From contig JANHCV010000001.1 of NCBI GenBank assembly GCA_025594325.1, positions 310,001 to 374,000 on the forward strand: a stretch of 64,000 bases of DNA, read 5' to 3'. Every line of letters begins with the position of its first letter. Position 1 is the first letter of the stretch. Positions 46,779 to 56,603 of this stretch are shown piece by piece. Both the position numbers and the translations under genes were made by a program. The notes under the pieces were generated by a model that was given only the letters and a program-made list of their open reading frames with translations, was not told the origin of the DNA and made no database searches. Source of the stretch: Blastocladiella emersonii ATCC 22665 (taxonomy: Eukaryota > Blastocladiomycota > Blastocladiomycetes > Blastocladiales > Blastocladiaceae).

Positions 46779-47102
46779 GTAGTTCGTGCAGCAGCACGGA
46801 CGCGTGGTCTCCACGCGCGATTCATCCCGCTCTGGATCCGCAGCCACGTCGGTGCCCGCTCCTGGGCGGCGCCGTACGGTCCTGCCGTAGTTCGCGCAGC
46901 AGCGCGGACGCGTGGTCTCCATGCGCGACTCATTCCGCTCTGAGTCCGCGGCCACGTCGGTGCCCGCTCCTGGGCGGCGCCGTGCGGTCCTGCCGTAGTT
47001 CGCGCAGCAGCGCGGACGCGTGGTCTCCATGCGCGACTCGTTCTGCTCCGAGTCCGCGGCCACGTCGGTACCCGCTCCTGGGCGGCGCCGTGCGGATCCG
47101 GG
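46779..47102 (+). repeat. Three tandem copies of a 108-bp unit in the retrotransposon leader
   Basis: Copies start at 46779, 46887 and 46995, each beginning GTAGTTCG(T/C)GCAGCAGC. Copies 2 and 3 are more alike than copy 1. They lie between the primer-binding site and gag; the length is a multiple of three, so one frame stays open through all copies. Confidence 0.92.
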
Positions 47103-47346
47103 ATGTGTGTGTGTGCCTGGTGTACTTTGCGTCGAAGGAAAAGGTGGTCGCGATGCGGGGGAGCGGGCGTCGTGCGTGCAGCGAGTCCCTTGGATGGCGC
47201 AACGCGCTCCGGGCCGCCGCCGCCGCAGCTCGCTCACTCACTCACTCCCCGTCGCCCCCGCCGATCCGACTCCTAGTCTTCACTACCTGCAACACCATCC
47301 TCCTCTGCCACTGAGCCGCGTGTCCGCACGACCGGTGGTCTTCGCC

Positions 47347-49290
47347 ATGTACGGCTCCCAACAACGTAGGGACGCACGGCATGGCCCACTCACACTCTCT
47401 CCTCTCCTCTCTCGCAGGACCACACATCGCATCCTCGTGCTCTTTGAGCAGCTCACGGGCATCGCCAACAACGAGTACCTGGCCATCTTCCGCCATGAAG
47501 ATATTCTCGCTGCCACTGCGCGTGAGACCAGTACCCCCGTCAACCAGATCACCGAGGAGCAGTTCAACGAGGCCTGCACGACCGCTATCACGGACCTCAT
47601 CGACGAGGCCTCCCGTGACTACGTCATCCTGCGCCACAACTCAACCGTCTCCATCTCGTCGCGCAACAACATCAAGACGGTGCTCGAGTTCCTCACGCCG
47701 CACTGGACCCCTGCCGCCGACACAACGACCGTCAGCGCGTTCCTCGCGCACGGCCTCGTCCCGTGCGGCGCCTCGCTCATCATGAACGTCAACCCGACGA
47801 TCCCGTCGGCCATTGTCAAGCCCGAGCTGCTCATGGCCGTGACCGTCTTCCTCACTGCTCAGCAACCCAATGCCGGTGCTTCTCGCGCCGCACAGCCTGA
47901 CGCACAGCAACTCACCAAGAAGATTTCCCGTCTCGAGTCCGTCGCCCAGACGACCAAGAAGACCATCGCCGACCTGCGCGACCAGCTCGCCTCGGCCAAC
48001 ACGTCCATCACCACAGCCAACACGGCCGCCAAGCAGGCCCGCCACTGCGCGCAGACCTCGGCCGACGCACTCGCTGTCGCCAACGGTAAGCTCAAGGCGG
48101 CCGAGCTTGAGACCACCAACCTCAAGTCCAAGGTGGGTCACCTCAAGGAGACCATCATCTCGACAGTCGCCCGCGCCGCCGCGGCGGCCGCCGCCTTCTT
48201 GTCTACCTCGCCGGCACCCGTTGTCACGACCGGCATCGATTGGCGCTACTCCCTGCCCACCGAGCAATCGGACGCCTTTGACCCGATTACGTGGCGCCTG
48301 ACCAACGGCTGGATCAACTTCCCCGCCAACGAGATCAAGCACCGTCTACTCTGCAGAAAGCAACTCTGCATCATTGAGAAGGACCCGACCACGCTCAACA
48401 CGGTCACCTTCGCCGGTAACAACGCCGGTATCATCCACTTCTCAAACCTCGACATCATGATCCGCAACAAGCTGCTGTCGCTCATGGGCCACCACTCGTC
48501 GAGCGCCGCCTACACGCACCTCCCCCACGCGTGCGACGTGTGGGCGCACATGATGGACCAGTACCAGAACCTCGACGTACTCATTGAGCGCCGCGACCGC
48601 GCCATGAAGAAGCTCAAGGACCTCCACCCCGGCGCTTTCCCGTCCGCCGCAACGTTCGCCTCCGCGTTCCGCGCTGAGATCTCGCTCGTCGACGCGTGCA
48701 TTCCTGGCACCCACCTGCGCATTGACAAGATCATCTCGCTGTTCCGAGCCAAGTTCGACGGCCAGAGCGAGACGGTCGCGTCGCACATCTCGCGCGCCTG
48801 CAGTAAGACGCCCACCATTGAGGCGCTGTGCAAGAAGCTGCAGGACGAGTTTGGCGACCACTCGTGGGTCCCGCGCACCTCGTCGGGCGCCGGTAAGCGC
48901 AAGCACCACGACGAGTCCAACACGCCGTCGGCATCCTCATTGTTGTCCTCTTCCTCTTCATCATTGTCCTCCTGCACCAACTGCGGCTCCAACCACCACG
49001 ACCACGTCCACGGCAACCTGAAACGCCCGCGCACCGGCGACGACTGCCTGCGCAAGTGCAAGTGGTGCATCTACAAGGACAAGAAGAAGGTCACCGGCCA
49101 CAACGAGATCCGCTGTCCGATCTGGCCGTGGGGTGAGTTCAGCCCGAACCACGACCCGCGCTACAAGGGCTACGAGTTGGGCCCACCGCTGCGCGGCTTC
49201 GAGCCGAGCCAGCGCCAGGGCGAGTGGCACGTGCACAAGTACGCGCCCGCCAACCGCACAACGTTGGGAAACGGCCGTGGGGAGCAGTAG
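47347..49290 (+). CDS. gag: Retrotransposon Gag (capsid and nucleocapsid)
   Basis: Structural protein that would form the cytoplasmic virus-like particle. From ATG 47347 it has 647 residues; the frame is open further upstream through the 108-bp repeats, so the start is not certain. An alternative is an intron at 47349-47417 (GTACGG...CTCTCGCAG) that would rebuild an ATG across the junction and give MTTHRILVLFEQLTG. Features: a coiled-coil-like stretch (KKISRLESVAQTTKKTIADL), a capsid-like region with WAHMMDQYQNLDVLIERRDR, a serine run, and a C-terminal zinc-binding part with an unusually long CKWC...H...C knuckle (CKWCIYKDKKKVTGHNEIRC) instead of the 14-residue CCHC form. The stop at 49288-49290 lies 16 nt after a frameshift heptamer. 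Confidence 0.85.
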   Translation: MYGSQQRRDARHGPLTLSPLLSRRTTHRILVLFEQLTGIANNEYLAIFRHEDILAATARETSTPVNQITEEQFNEACTTAITDLIDEASRDYVILRHNSTVSISSRNNIKTVLEFLTPHWTPAADTTTVSAFLAHGLVPCGASLIMNVNPTIPSAIVKPELLMAVTVFLTAQQPNAGASRAAQPDAQQLTKKISRLESVAQTTKKTIADLRDQLASANTSITTANTAAKQARHCAQTSADALAVANGKLKAAELETTNLKSKVGHLKETIISTVARAAAAAAAFLSTSPAPVVTTGIDWRYSLPTEQSDAFDPITWRLTNGWINFPANEIKHRLLCRKQLCIIEKDPTTLNTVTFAGNNAGIIHFSNLDIMIRNKLLSLMGHHSSSAAYTHLPHACDVWAHMMDQYQNLDVLIERRDRAMKKLKDLHPGAFPSAATFASAFRAEISLVDACIPGTHLRIDKIISLFRAKFDGQSETVASHISRACSKTPTIEALCKKLQDEFGDHSWVPRTSSGAGKRKHHDESNTPSASSLLSSSSSSLSSCTNCGSNHHDHVHGNLKRPRTGDDCLRKCKWCIYKDKKKVTGHNEIRCPIWPWGEFSPNHDPRYKGYELGPPLRGFEPSQRQGEWHVHKYAPANRTTLGNGRGEQ

Positions 49291-49320
49291 ACGTTGCGCC
49301 CCAGCCCGTCCCTGCTCCCC
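49266..49320 (+). promoter_or_regulatory. Programmed -1 ribosomal frameshift signal, gag to protease
   Basis: Slippery heptamer G GGA AAC (49266-49272) in the correct phase of gag, a 6-nt spacer, then a perfect 9-bp GC-rich stem: GGGGAGCAG (49279-49287) with CTGCTCCCC (49312-49320), loop 24 nt. Slipping by -1 after AAC enters the frame reading RPWGAVDVAPQP that leads into protease. The gag stop sits at the start of the loop. Confidence 0.75.
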
Positions 49321-50760
49321 TTCCGCCGCCCGCTCCAGATCCTCGGCACCCGTCGCCACCATCCTCGCGCGTCCACAACGCCATGCTCGTTGACGAGCCG
49401 CCCATCATCTCGCCCAACGGCAAGCCCACCACCCACTCGGACCATCGAAAGTGTCCCACTGACACGCTGCTGGTCGCCTTCACCATCATCGCCTCGCGCC
49501 GCGAGAAGGTGAAGCACTACATCAAGCCCCAGTTCCTCAACAAGGAGTTCGCCAAGCAGGTCGCCCGCTGGCAGACCGCCTTCGTCGGCGACTCAGGCGC
49601 GTCGAATACCATGACCAACGTGTTCTGCCACCTGCGCAACGCGCGCAAGCTGCTCCGACCCATCAAGATCCAGGCCGCCACGGGCAAGCACATCCTCGCG
49701 ACCACCACCGAGAAGAAGCCCGTCTGGATCCTCATGGCCAACACCTTCTTCGTGCCCAAGCTCATTGTCCTGATCGTGTCGTTCAACGTGCTCGCGGCCA
49801 AGGGCAGCGGCTACAAGGTCGAGATGTTCGACGGCGGCGTGAGTATCTGCGCCCGCGACCCTGCCGCGACCTCGTGGGACAGCGCCATCACGCACAAGAT
49901 CAAGCTCGATAACTCGGGCAACGTGCCGCTGCTCAACACGACCATCATCACCGACAAGCGGGTCTTGCACCCCGCCGTCGCCATGACGGACCCGTCCGTG
50001 TTCCTCGACTTCCAGTCGTCAGACAACACCGCCGCCGAGACGCCCGCGCTCGGCCTGAACTTCCTCGACATGCTCGACCACGCCATGCACGACGTGTACT
50101 CGGCCGGCCACGTCAACGAGCCTGACCACCACTTTGACGGCGACGTCAAGTCGTTTGGCTCCAACAAGCCCGTCCCGGCCACCGTGCTCAACTCCATGCT
50201 CAGCGACGCCACTCTTCTACCCGAGGACCCGCCTGCCGACGTCGGGGGAGCAGGTCCGCCGCTCACCGACGTTGGGGGAACCGGTCCGCCGCTCACCGAC
50301 GTCGGGGGAGCCAACCCGCCGCTCGCCACCACCAACGGGGGAGCCAGCTCGCCGCCTGGAGCAGGGGGAGCTGGTTCACCATCCACGGCTGGGGGAGCCG
50401 ACCCGCGCGAGCACAACTATCTCGATCGCCTACTACTCGCGTTCGCGAAACTGACCAAGATGGGGGGAGCGACCTCGGACACGGCCACGGCGACCGGCAC
50501 TGCTGCCGCCGCGTCGTCGGCGCCATCATCTTCTTCGGCACCACCACCATCGCCACCATCCGGCACGGCCGCCGAGACCTCGCCCTCAACACCCGCCAGA
50601 CCTCGATCCTCACCATCAAGATCCGAGGCCAAGTCGATCATCTCGGCGATTATCACGCACCTGCGGTTCGGCCACGCAGGCCGCGACGCGCTGCACCAGC
50701 TGTTCAACCCGCGGTACGGGCTCGTTGAGGAGCACCGCCGCCACCTCGCTGTGGTGGTAC
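49272..50760 (+). CDS. pol: Retrotransposon protease and pre-integrase segment of Pol
   Basis: Read in the frame one base behind gag and probably made by frameshifting; there is an ATG at 49224 in the same frame but no sign it is used. The aspartic protease active site is DSGA (49590-49601), in AFVGDSGASNTMTNV, followed by the flap-like ATGKHILATTT. A proline/glycine-rich linker with a ~30-bp repeat (DVGGAGPPLT, DVGGTGPPLT, DVGGANPPL) follows, then the pre-integrase H...GH motif HLRFGHAGRDALHQLF (about 50658-50705). The cysteines of the integrase zinc finger and the whole D,D-35-E core are absent: the next recognisable sequence is already the integrase C-terminus, in another frame. Beyond about 50745 the frame is out of register. 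Confidence 0.82.
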
Positions 50761-50832
50761 GCCATCGATCACGCGAACTTTGTGTGGAATTGAACACCGC
50801 GCGTCGCCCTTGGCTGGAAGACGCCGTTCGAG

Positions 50833-53385
50833 ATGCTGCACGGCCGCGTCCCGAACCTCGCCAACATCCGCGCGTGGGGCGTGACCGCGTACGCGCCTGT
50901 CATCCACGGCTCGCACATCAGCAAGCTCGAGCCAATGGCTCAGCCATACATTTTCCTCGGCCACGGTGACGACGAGGCCAAGAAGCAGATCCTGCTCAAC
51001 CTGTCCACGCGCAAGATCGCGCGCGTGCGTATCGCCATCTTCGACGAGCGCTCGCTCATCAAGCGCGCCACGTCGAGCGTCGAGGCGTTTCGCCACATGT
51101 TCAAGGACCTCGAGACGCACCACGTCACAGATGACGGTGCGCGCTACGATCCCCGCGATCCCGACTACGAGGATCCCTCGTCGCGCACCGATTCGCCTGC
51201 CGTCAACGACTCGACCCCGTCGTCCTTGACCACCTTGCCGCGTCCTGCGACACCACCGGTTCCCGAACCGCGTGTACCCGCACCAGCACCGGCGGTCGAC
51301 CAGGACGACGAGGACAACGCTGACGAGTTCGACGGTCTCGTCTACAACCCCAAGACGGGCAACTACGAGCTGCCGCGCAAGGCCGTCACGACGCGTGGCG
51401 GTCGCACGACTGCGCGGGCGCAGGCCAACGTGGCGGTGTCCCAGGACGACGAGGACCCGCTACCCGACAATTACCCACTCGTGACGCTGTTCCGCACGCC
51501 GCGCGACTCGACCATCGCCAACCGCGACACGCGCAAGAACAGCGGGCATCACGCCATGTCCGCGCAGCAGCAGGAGTCCCCGGCTCCAACCTCATCTACG
51601 CCATCCCCGCGCGACAAGATCACCGCGGCCGCGAGTACAGCACCACCACACCACCTGCCGTGGGAGTTTGCTCGTGAGCCGACTCAGTCGGTGGTCCTCA
51701 CCGTGATCGACGTGCCGCGCAACTTCCACGACGCGTGCAGGTCGACCGACCGCGAGCGCTGGGCCAGCGCCCAGATCAAGGAGCTCACGTCGCTGTACAA
51801 GAACGGTACCTGGACCGTGATCAAGAAGATCGACGTCCCCGCCGACGCCCGCATCATCGGCTCGCAGTGGGTCTACGCGTACAAGGCCGCCAAGGACATC
51901 TTCAAGGCGCGCCTCGTCGCCCGAGGAGATCAACAGCGCGCCGGGATCGACGTCGACAACTGTTACTCGCCCACGGTCTCGTACGCGTCGATCCGCGCCT
52001 TCTTCGCCGTCGCCGCGTCGCGCGATTGGCGCATTCACTCCATGGATGTGTCGTCCGCGTACGTCCACGCTGTGCTCCCGAAACCCGTGTACATGCGGCC
52101 GCCACCCGGTGTCGGCGCCGCTGATGACGACGTGTACCGGCTCAACAAGTCGCTGTACGGCCTCAAGGACGCAGGCCGTCACTGGTACCTGCTCTTTTCG
52201 TTCGAGGTCGAGAAGCTCGGGTTCAAGCACACCTCGGCCGACCCGTGCGTGTTCACGCGCCTGCTCGACGGCCGCATCACCAACCTCATCTGCTACGTCG
52301 ACGACCTCCTGATCGGCGGCGACGATGAAGAGCAGGTCAAGGGTGTCAAGGCCGACCTCGCCAAGGTCTTCGACATCAAGGACCTCGGTCTCGCCGACTC
52401 GTTCCTCAACATGGAGGTGGTCCAGCACAAGGACTACATCTGGATCGGGCAGACGGGGTACGTCAAGGGCCTCGTCAACCACTGGGAGCTCGGCAAGACC
52501 AACGCGCCGGTGCCCATCTCGCAGCTGCCCGAGTCCGGTATCACCAACATGATGCTCAGGTCGCCCAAGACCGCGGGTATCACGCTCGACGCGGGTACCC
52601 CCGGCGACGACATGTACGACGTGTCGCAGGTCGACATCACGCACTCGACCACCACGCTCGACGCGGACCGCACTCGCGCGTACCAGTCGGTCCTCGGCGC
52701 GCTGCTCCATCTCGCCACCGTGTCGCGCCCCGACATCTCGTTCGCGGTCGGCGTCGCGTCCCGCCGCGCGGCGTGCCCGACTTTCGCAGATCGCAAGGTG
52801 CTCAACCAGATCTGCCACTACGTGTCCAACACGGCCGACCACGGCCTCAAGTTCGCCCGCAAGGCGCCCATCAACGAGTCGATGCGCTGCTACGCCGACG
52901 CCGACTACGCGTGCAACAAGGAGACGCGCCGCTCGACCACGGGCGTCGTCATCTCGATCGCGGGCGCCACCGTCGCGTGGATGTCCAAGCGCCAGCCATG
53001 GGTCGCGCTGTCCACGGTCGAGTCGGAGCTCAACGCCGCCACCGAGGCGACGCGCGAGGTCATCTGGATCCGCGACCTGCTCGAGCAGATGACGCACTCC
53101 GAGATCAACCCGCCCGTCCTGCTCGAGGACAACGAGCCGCTGATCGCCGTGACTCGAACCGATGCCGTGTGCCGTTCCGTCAAGCACATCTCGGTCCGCA
53201 TCGAGTTCCTCCGCGACAAGGTCAAGCGCGGCATCATCTCGCTCCAGAAGGTCGCGTCGGCGCTCAACCTCGCCGACTTCTTCACCAAGGCCATTGTCGA
53301 CGGGAAGGCGTTCCAGTGGGCCGTGTCCAGTCTCGGCCTCGTCCCGCGGTCGCTCATCCACGAGCACGCCGAGTCCGACGCGTAA
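50833..53385 (+). CDS. pol: Retrotransposon integrase C-terminus, reverse transcriptase and RNase H
   Basis: Starts (first ATG) in the integrase C-terminal motif KTPFEMLHGRVPNLANIRAWG, continues through an acidic linker, the RT (WVYAYKAAKDIFKARLVARG, DVSSAYVHAVLPKPVYMRPPPG, YGLKDAGRHWYLL, catalytic YVDD at 52294-52305) and RNase H (YADADYACNKETRRSTTG, STVESELNAATEATREVIWIRDLL, HISVRIEFLRDKV, ADFFTKAI). About 850 residues, open to a stop 27 bp before the 3' LTR. A TGA at 50791-50793 in this frame, upstream of the ATG, separates it from the protease part. RT and RNase H themselves look complete. Confidence 0.92.
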   Translation: MLHGRVPNLANIRAWGVTAYAPVIHGSHISKLEPMAQPYIFLGHGDDEAKKQILLNLSTRKIARVRIAIFDERSLIKRATSSVEAFRHMFKDLETHHVTDDGARYDPRDPDYEDPSSRTDSPAVNDSTPSSLTTLPRPATPPVPEPRVPAPAPAVDQDDEDNADEFDGLVYNPKTGNYELPRKAVTTRGGRTTARAQANVAVSQDDEDPLPDNYPLVTLFRTPRDSTIANRDTRKNSGHHAMSAQQQESPAPTSSTPSPRDKITAAASTAPPHHLPWEFAREPTQSVVLTVIDVPRNFHDACRSTDRERWASAQIKELTSLYKNGTWTVIKKIDVPADARIIGSQWVYAYKAAKDIFKARLVARGDQQRAGIDVDNCYSPTVSYASIRAFFAVAASRDWRIHSMDVSSAYVHAVLPKPVYMRPPPGVGAADDDVYRLNKSLYGLKDAGRHWYLLFSFEVEKLGFKHTSADPCVFTRLLDGRITNLICYVDDLLIGGDDEEQVKGVKADLAKVFDIKDLGLADSFLNMEVVQHKDYIWIGQTGYVKGLVNHWELGKTNAPVPISQLPESGITNMMLRSPKTAGITLDAGTPGDDMYDVSQVDITHSTTTLDADRTRAYQSVLGALLHLATVSRPDISFAVGVASRRAACPTFADRKVLNQICHYVSNTADHGLKFARKAPINESMRCYADADYACNKETRRSTTGVVISIAGATVAWMSKRQPWVALSTVESELNAATEATREVIWIRDLLEQMTHSEINPPVLLEDNEPLIAVTRTDAVCRSVKHISVRIEFLRDKVKRGIISLQKVASALNLADFFTKAIVDGKAFQWAVSSLGLVPRSLIHEHAESDA

Positions 53386-53412
53386 GCTCGACTCGCCCGG
53401 CGGTCGGTGGAG

Positions 53413-53789
53413 AGTTCAAGTACACGTGACCGCGTTGCGCCACAGTCACCGGACGCGTGCGACCCCGCCCGCGTCACGCGCGTCACGCGCACCGCGCCGA
53501 TCTCCTTTGTCATCGCCGCGGACCGCCGCACCTCACCCAGCGACGCGTCGGCCCGCTCACATCGGGCGACGCGCCCCCGCATCCCCTCTCTCTCTTGTTC
53601 CTTTGACCAGTTGCTAGTATTAGCCACCACATACAGCCTGTTGTCCTCTCGTGAAGCTCCTCACCGTCTCCTCTTGTGAACCTCTTCATCGTCCCCTCTT
53701 GTGAACCTCTTCACCGCCTTGATCTTCATCTCCACCAAGATCGCACGTCCATCGTGCCGAGCTTCCTCCCAGCCGAGTACGCTTCAACT
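53413..53789 (+). repeat. 3' LTR
   Basis: Starts 27 bp after the pol stop codon. Preceded by a weak purine stretch (GGTGGAG) that could be the polypurine tract. Ends exactly at the border of the right inverted arm. Confidence 0.92.
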
Positions 53790-53847
53790 GCTAACACCAG
53801 CGCCTGATCGCAGTGGTCCTACCTAACACATGGGCCACTCACGCCAC

Positions 53848-53889
53848 TTCCTCCTTCCTCCTTCCTCCTTCCTCCTTCCTCCTTCCTCC
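53848..53889 (-). repeat. GGAGGAA microsatellite, six copies (right arm)
   Basis: Mirror of 36604-36645 with the same copy number. Confidence 0.95.
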
Positions 53890-55812
53890 TATCTTTGTCT
53901 CACGTCTACTACCTCGACTGCTTGAAAGAGCTTGTTCGAGCAACAAACAAGCTGATCGCCAGCAGTTTCAGCTTGGTTGAGGCAAGGGCCAGCCGACTTT
54001 GGCTACGCCAAGCTGCGGTTAGCTGGCGATCAGACCAGCAATCAGACCAGCCGCTGGCGTAAAGGCCCGCCTTCTACTCAGACAGATCATGTCGGCGAAA
54101 GTTTGGCGAGTAGCTAGCTCGCCATCAGCTATCAGTAGTCCAGCGACTGCTGATTGCCAGCTCAGTAACCTTGGCTAGCGCTGGATATTGCTGTCTAGTC
54201 TTCAGGTATCGCTGGCTAACGACGAGTGAGCTAGACCCAGCTTGAGTCAGCTAGCAAAAGTCCCTAATGTTGGCTAAACGCGAACTCAGCTGACGTGATC
54301 CTGGTACGCGGCGCTTCGCCGACCGCGTACAAATGGTTTCGGTCGCGTGATCGGTTTCAGCCCCAGTTCTGACCCACGCGGTCCAGCTCGCTTCGACCGA
54401 CGATCCCGCTCCCCCGACTGGTCGCTGGCCAAACAGCTCTCGCTCCCACACCAGGAGATGCTCCTTACTCTCGCTTACCAGGACATCTCAGGTGTGTGGA
54501 TCATCCTCGCTTCCTTCTGCCCTGTTCTGTTGCTCTTCCTCTCCATCCTCTGTTATCGTTATAAACTCTCGCTTACCAGGACATCTCAGAACGATTTCCG
54601 GCTAGTGAGTGGTCAGCCGACCGTCACGGTCCCCCACATCTCGCCGTACCAATCCAGCGCAAGCTAAACTCCTCTCAGTTTCCTGATGCGCCAACGCGCT
54701 CAGTTAGGACACCGCCAACACGTCGCCATAGTTTGAGAAACGCGCAAAACAGTACTTTGGCATCTGTATATTGCCTTGAAGTTGAATACTGTATTAATTG
54801 ACCTCTATTAATTGACCTGGCACAAAAAATATTGCGTGTGCTTGGCTTAACTTGGTAAGCTGGAAATAAGAATCAATGCCAATGCATTAAACAGCAAAAT
54901 TTCGAGGTCTACCTCAGCATCCATTTACGGACGTCTACTGCTGAAAAGGGTGAGCAAGGTCTCACTCCGTTGTTCAAGAAAGAAGAGCAAAAAGTGGTTG
55001 GATGACACCGCCGACTGGGTACCCCCTGACAGCGTACTGGTGGCCAACGAGCGGGTTGATGATGGGGTTCGAACCCTGGTGCGCGCTCTCCACTTTCCCT
55101 GCCCCGAAGCCCAGACCGACGGCGACACTTGCCCAATAGCATACGCAATTAAAACTTAACAAGTGCCCCATTGATTCCGACTCCCCGACTCCCCGACTCC
55201 CGGCGTTGGCCTCAACTCGGTGTAATAATAATTGGCGGCCGGTAGCGTTAGGAACTGCTCCCCTCCGTGCTGGGCTTTCAACCCCGCCCCTCCCCCACCC
55301 ATCCCCCACCCATCTCTCACCCCGCCCCACCCAACTCAACCTCAACTCAACCTCAACCTCAACCTCAACTCAACCTCAACTCAACTGGCACCTCGATGAT
55401 ATTTTCCGCTTCCGCGTGTTGAACCTCTGCGATGTGATCAGAGGAGCGAGGAGCGTCACCATGGCCATGGTCATGACCATGGTCATGAGTGATTTGACCC
55501 GTCAGCGACTATGGATCTCGCCGATCTCTATTGCAGCCCACGCGCGCGTGCACGCTGATCCATAGGACCACGAAGCTGGACGCGTTTGGTTGCTCGCCGC
55601 GACCGACGCGGCCGCCGCTCCGCGGCGACTTTTCTTCCGTTGACCGCCGCCTTCACTGCATGAGTGAGCTACGTCGAGGCGCGCGCGACATCGAACCTGA
55701 CACGAAGATCATCCCGCCGAGGGCCCAGATTATATCTCGGCGCGTCTCGAGCTGAGTCGCCAGCGCATGCGTCTCAAGCTCTGCCTGCGCCTCGTGCGGC
55801 CGCTGACCCATC

Positions 55813-56603
55813 AAGTTCCGAGCTGAGCAACATGTTGAAGCTCTTCATTCAACCCGCTATGAGATCGCCGTCCGACTTTGAGCACCGCCGCCGTTGCTTC
55901 CGCGCCCCGCATAAACGTGAAGAGCGACGCAAGTTCGACCTGGGTGCGGTGTTCACGGAACTCGTGTGCGTGAGGAGCACGGCGCGGGCGATGATCGACC
56001 TTGGGCGTGGTCGCCGCCGCCTTGCCAGCGTTGAGCGGGTGCATGTAGTAGGCAAGTTGGCGGAAAAGCGCGTTGGGTTAGTAGACACGAGCCCTACGCG
56101 GCCGGTAAACCGTGGGAACTGCGCGCACCGCGCGTCATTGCACAGGAGCCATTGCTGCGCGTACCAGGCGGCATGCGCGTGGAGCTGCATCACGACCTGT
56201 GCGGTCGTGCTGACGATGGGCGGCGCGTGGAAGACTAGCTGAGAGATACGGCGCCGGGCGTCATGGCCGCGTCCGGGTCGGTCCCGTCGGCGGTGCGCAG
56301 CGAGCCAATGACAAGGGACGGTTCCGCTGACGCGGTACACGCCGGGTTCTTGCGCCTCATGTACAGATTCTCAACGGCGGCGAACCGTTCCTCACCAAGA
56401 GCATGACGTTGAGCAACTACACGTTGTTGGTCGCGTCGCCGCTCCCCGCGCCATCGGTCGCACCGACATGCGTACAAACTGGCGCGCGTCGAGACCAAGG
56501 CAGTGCGCGAGCTGGTTGGTGCCCTTGATCATGGTACACAGGCGGGTCACGGGAGGGAGAACCACTGGCTGTAGTACCGCTCGACGTCGAAGGCGAGCGA
56601 CGG
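55813..56603 (-). pseudogene. Relic of the DNA polymerase alpha C-terminus (right arm)
   Basis: Mirror copy of the relic at 33890-34680, with the same frame changes. Confidence 0.72.

Larger units (their letters stand above)
46071..53789 (+). mobile_element. Ty1/copia LTR retrotransposon, defective
   Basis: A 7.7-kb element with 377-bp LTRs, a half-tRNA primer-binding site, a leader with a 108-bp tandem repeat, gag, then protease, remnant integrase, reverse transcriptase and RNase H. The order PR-IN-RT-RH defines Ty1/copia. The two LTRs differ at only three sites (all transitions), so insertion was fairly recent. Defects: the integrase catalytic core is missing, a TGA lies in the RT frame upstream at 50791-50793, and the protease and RT frames differ. 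No target duplication flanks it, and its 3' end coincides with the inner edge of the right inverted arm. Confidence 0.95.

Noticed and set aside
51592-53367. Long minus-strand open frame opposite the reverse transcriptase
   Set aside because: Composition-driven shadow of pol; no recognisable protein features.
54347-54667. Possible small protein with one membrane segment (WIILASFCPVLLLFLSILC), mirrored in the left arm
   Set aside because: A single hydrophobic run in a low-coding, repeat-rich stretch; the frame also crosses two copies of a direct repeat. No other support.
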